This document shows, piece after piece, positions 61,329 through 64,000 of a stretch of 64,000 nt of DNA; position 1 is the first letter of the stretch; every line of letters begins with the position of its first letter. The stretch spans positions 18,539,690 through 18,603,689 of the forward strand of contig CM060463.1 in assembly GCA_030544235.1 (NCBI GenBank). The letters run 5' to 3'. Position numbers and translations under genes: made by a program. This DNA is from Lepturacanthus savala (taxonomy: Eukaryota > Chordata > Actinopteri > Scombriformes > Trichiuridae). The notes below the pieces were generated by a model that worked only from the letters and a program-made list of their open reading frames with translations, was not told where the DNA came from and did not search any database.

Positions 61329-61330
<2 letters not shown>
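60637..61330 (+). pseudogene. L1-type LINE ORF2 C-terminal remnant and 3' end
   Basis: Three overlapping frames together give the order of an L1-type ORF2 C-terminus. ICGDVGTLIHMLRHIPMEE matches the region with the Cys/His motif. SEILNADLHFSLRSCLLGAR continues in the next frame from 60757. WWLEDFHSLLCMEKATSI follows near 60905 in a third frame. Two frameshifts and several stops prove loss of function. The AT-rich 3' part runs to a (TA)n tract at 61331. Reverse transcriptase and endonuclease domains are absent. Confidence 0.6.

Positions 61331-61404
<74 letters not shown>
61331..61404 (+). repeat. (TA)n microsatellite
   Basis: About 74 bases of TA repeat directly after the L1-type 3' end. Confidence 0.95.
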
Positions 61405-61407
<3 letters not shown>

Positions 61408-62821
61408 GTGTCATCTTTTCAAAATGACATAGATCATTGATCATCATCATTATTAAGATTCATGGGTTTGATAGTTTAACACCAAAACCATTGCACAGTG
61501 GTTCATAATACCATCAAATAGGACTTTACAGCTCTAATGATAATAGCAGATATATTAATTCTTCATCCCAACGATCCAATCATCAGGTAAATAGAATGTG
61601 ACCTTTCATGTGGCTCACCATGGCTCATGTCTATTTTTTGAGTGGTGTTACAGTTAAAGTTGAGTTAAATCTGAATAATATGAATATTGCCATGTCAGAC
61701 AAACAGATGTGGTAGGATAAATTGTATATCTGTGTCTCTGTCAAAAGTATACAAATGGGTACATGTGAGCTATTTCATTGAAAAATTCAAATTCAAATGA
61801 AATGCAAAAAAATATATTTTGTTAATTGGGGTGTCTGGTGGTAAGCATATGGAAGAAAGTCACTCTGTTTAATGCCACAGCTGTGTGTGTATGTGTTGTT
61901 TGCAGCTTGAAAAATGATCACTGATCAGTGACTCCATCCAGCAATTCTGGCTGCACTGGGCTCTGCTCATTCCATTGACCAGCAGGAGTCACTAGTAGCC
62001 AAGTGGGTTCTGCCACAGAATTTCACGCGTTTATAGTTCACCAATTCAACACTCTAATACCGCAAAAAATAGCCCAGTATTATTTTTTTTATTTTTTTTT
62101 ACCATAAATATATTACATTATCTGTTAAATATAAACAACCTCAAAGACAAATGACAATCAAAACAATGCCTTCTTGCAAAGGTAACTACTGTATCTTAGA
62201 AAACAACTTTTATCAAAGCTCTGACCATAGGGCTGCAGCCGGTGTGGTTTATGTATGCATGCATACTGGTGCATTAACCCGTGTGCTTTGTCACTTCATG
62301 CTGTATTCTGAAGTAGCAGCAGCTGTCCGGGTGTTGCTACCTGCTGTCTTTGATCAACCCAACATGTTGTATAAGTCTTTCTCGCGTTACTCTTCCTAAC
62401 TAAAAATACTTTATTAATTTCTAAACATACATCTTACATTATTCAGGTGATTCCAATGTAGAGCATACATGTCTCTGTGGGATAAAGATCTAAATGACTG
62501 TCAGCTGGTTCACTGCAATTCATTATTCTTTGATAATTCAACACAGACATTTCTTGCAGCTCAGCTTTTCACATCTATCACCACAGTGAGAGTCCCCCTC
62601 CCCATGTGAAGTCTTGATGTTTCCTCCTGTTATTTCTGTACAGGATAGTTCTATGATAGGAACCATGTCTAGGTTGTACTCTGCCTCCCAGCCACACATA
62701 AAATAGCAAACCATCAGAATTCCAGATTGATACGTATATGTTAACCAGGTGATTAGAATTTAACCTTGCTCAAATTAATAGCATAAAATAATACATTAAT
62801 TTAACAGAAATGTGAATTATA

Positions 62822-62824
<3 letters not shown>
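61405..62824. other. unassigned DNA
   Basis: No exon or clear repeat family is recognised. A T-run lies at about 62083-62100. Confidence 0.35.

Positions 62825-62897
<73 letters not shown>
62825..62897 (+). repeat. compound (CT)n(TA)n microsatellite
   Basis: (CT)14 at about 62825-62852 passes directly into (TA)22. Confidence 0.95.
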
Positions 62898-62904
<7 letters not shown>

Positions 62905-63166
62905 CTTATATGGTTTTCACTGTATAAGCTTATAATGGCACAAGCTTTCACCTCGTGTCATTATCTTCTTGCAGTGGTTTAATGGCATTGGACTGGAAGA
63001 TTAGCACTACCAGTTCACCTAAACTGTCCACTAATCACTCAATTCAGCCACTCTCGCTATGTTTGATACTTTGCTCACTATCCCACTTTTGTCATTATCC
63101 CAAATGCTTTCAAATTTAGAGTAGTTAATAACTAAATCTTAATGAAGTATGAAGGTTAGCCATTGG

Positions 63167-63600
63167 ACATCTGGATCTTATGTTATTAAAGCAACAAGCA
63201 GAGCAAATCTTAGCATTAGCTGAGGTACAAATGGCAAACAACCTCAGAGAAACACTGATTTTTAACATCAAACTGCTTTATGCAGTGTTTTTACCTTTAA
63301 TCATCAGGTCTGTTTGTTTTGGAGAAGGTTTTGGTGTAGAAAAAAAATCTGTGGATAATCCGTCTCACAGTAAAAACCTCCTGAACAACTGGATCTTAAG
63401 TTATTAGCGATGCAAGCTGAGCTACTTTTACCAGCAGCTCAGGCTTGCCAACACACTCTGATGTCTGTCGCCCACAGAAAAAACATTATAGAAACACTAT
63501 TTTTTAACGTGAAACTGCTGTATTCACTGTTTTAATCATCAGGTCCATTTGTTTTGGAGAGAAAGGCCTCTGAGGATAATTCGGCTCCTGGTAAAAACTG
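63167..63600 (+). repeat. diverged tandem duplication, unit about 218 bp
   Basis: Unit 1 (63167-63385) and unit 2 (63386-63600) share in order CTGGATCTTA.GTTATTA, AGAAACACT.ATTTTTAAC, AAACTGCT.TAT.CA.TGTTTT, AATCATCAGGTC, TTTGTTTTGGAGA, GATAAT and GTAAAAAC. Unit 1 has a 75-codon frame, broken in unit 2, so it is not taken as coding. It may belong to a satellite-like or transposon-derived repeat. Confidence 0.75.
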
Positions 63601-64000
63601 ATCACAGCTGATCATCTGTCAGTTGTATTTAACAGCTTATCAGATGTCATTTTGAATCCACATACATCTGTACTGTGCTGACACTAATGAAGCTGCATGT
63701 GACAGAGCAGCAGTGTTTTCTCTCTGCAGCCTGTTATCTGTTTAACAAACACCTGCACATGAATAAAAAGCTGCATTCTGTATTTATACAATGTACTATG
63801 TCCTGCTCAGATGTGCACAAACCATTTCTACTGGCAGAATGTGTTTATATTATTTATTAGGCTGAATGTTTCCTGGAAAATGTAAATGATGTAACTCATA
63901 TCAAACCCGACACTGAGGAATATTCAGCCTCACATGTGACTGAATGGAAAGGATGATAAATTATATAAAACATGAATGATTGCTGTGATGATATTTATGA
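63601..64000. other. unassigned DNA
   Basis: No exon or repeat family recognised up to the window end. Confidence 0.35.

Overview
The window reads as teleost fish DNA from a gene-poor intergenic or intronic region. Evidence for this is the dense mixture of repeat types known from fish genomes: L2/Rex-type and L1-type LINE remnants, tRNA-derived SINE-like repeats with typical fish sequence, short inverted-repeat DNA elements (MITEs), many long (TA)n, (CA)n and (GA)n microsatellites, and an AT-rich base composition. I cannot name the species. I found no convincing host protein-coding exon, rRNA, tRNA gene or CRISPR array. Almost all short open frames are chance frames or lie inside repeats.

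Layout. 1-2245 is mostly unassigned. 2246-5850 is a repeat cluster: a hAT-like fragment, a 5'-truncated LINE with an intact reverse-transcriptase frame (2755-4247), a TTAA-flanked MITE, and an older LINE remnant broken by another MITE. 7553-10140 is the most informative locus: a P-element/THAP9-type DNA transposon of about 2.3 kb (7691-10025) with perfect terminal and subterminal inverted repeats and a 9-bp target duplication, inserted into an older SINE-like repeat that it splits in two. SINE copies lie at 10787, 14606 and 43203 (reverse). A roughly 400-bp MITE family called MF1 here has copies at 5366, 17865 (reverse), 23035 and 42596. Paired dispersed repeats are R1 (15318 and 36455), R2 (41701 and 48841) and R3 (30715 and 32740). 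29347-30523 holds two related TTAA-flanked MITEs. 33460-33905 is a pogo-like element with the start of its transposase still readable. 40877-41700, 43870-44400 and 54432-55580 are decayed LINE reverse-transcriptase segments. 54002-54205 is a near-palindromic hAT-type foldback MITE with a perfect 8-bp duplication. 60637-61330 is an L1-type ORF2 tail. 63167-63600 is a diverged tandem duplication.

Several stretches look complex and repeat-free (about 22140-22560, 27440-27720, 38580-38990, 45985-46250, 47870-48540, 52228-52560). They are the best places to look for conserved non-coding regulatory elements, but that is inference only. No genes cooperate in a pathway here. The story of the window is layered transposon insertion and decay, and I see no undescribed functional system in it.
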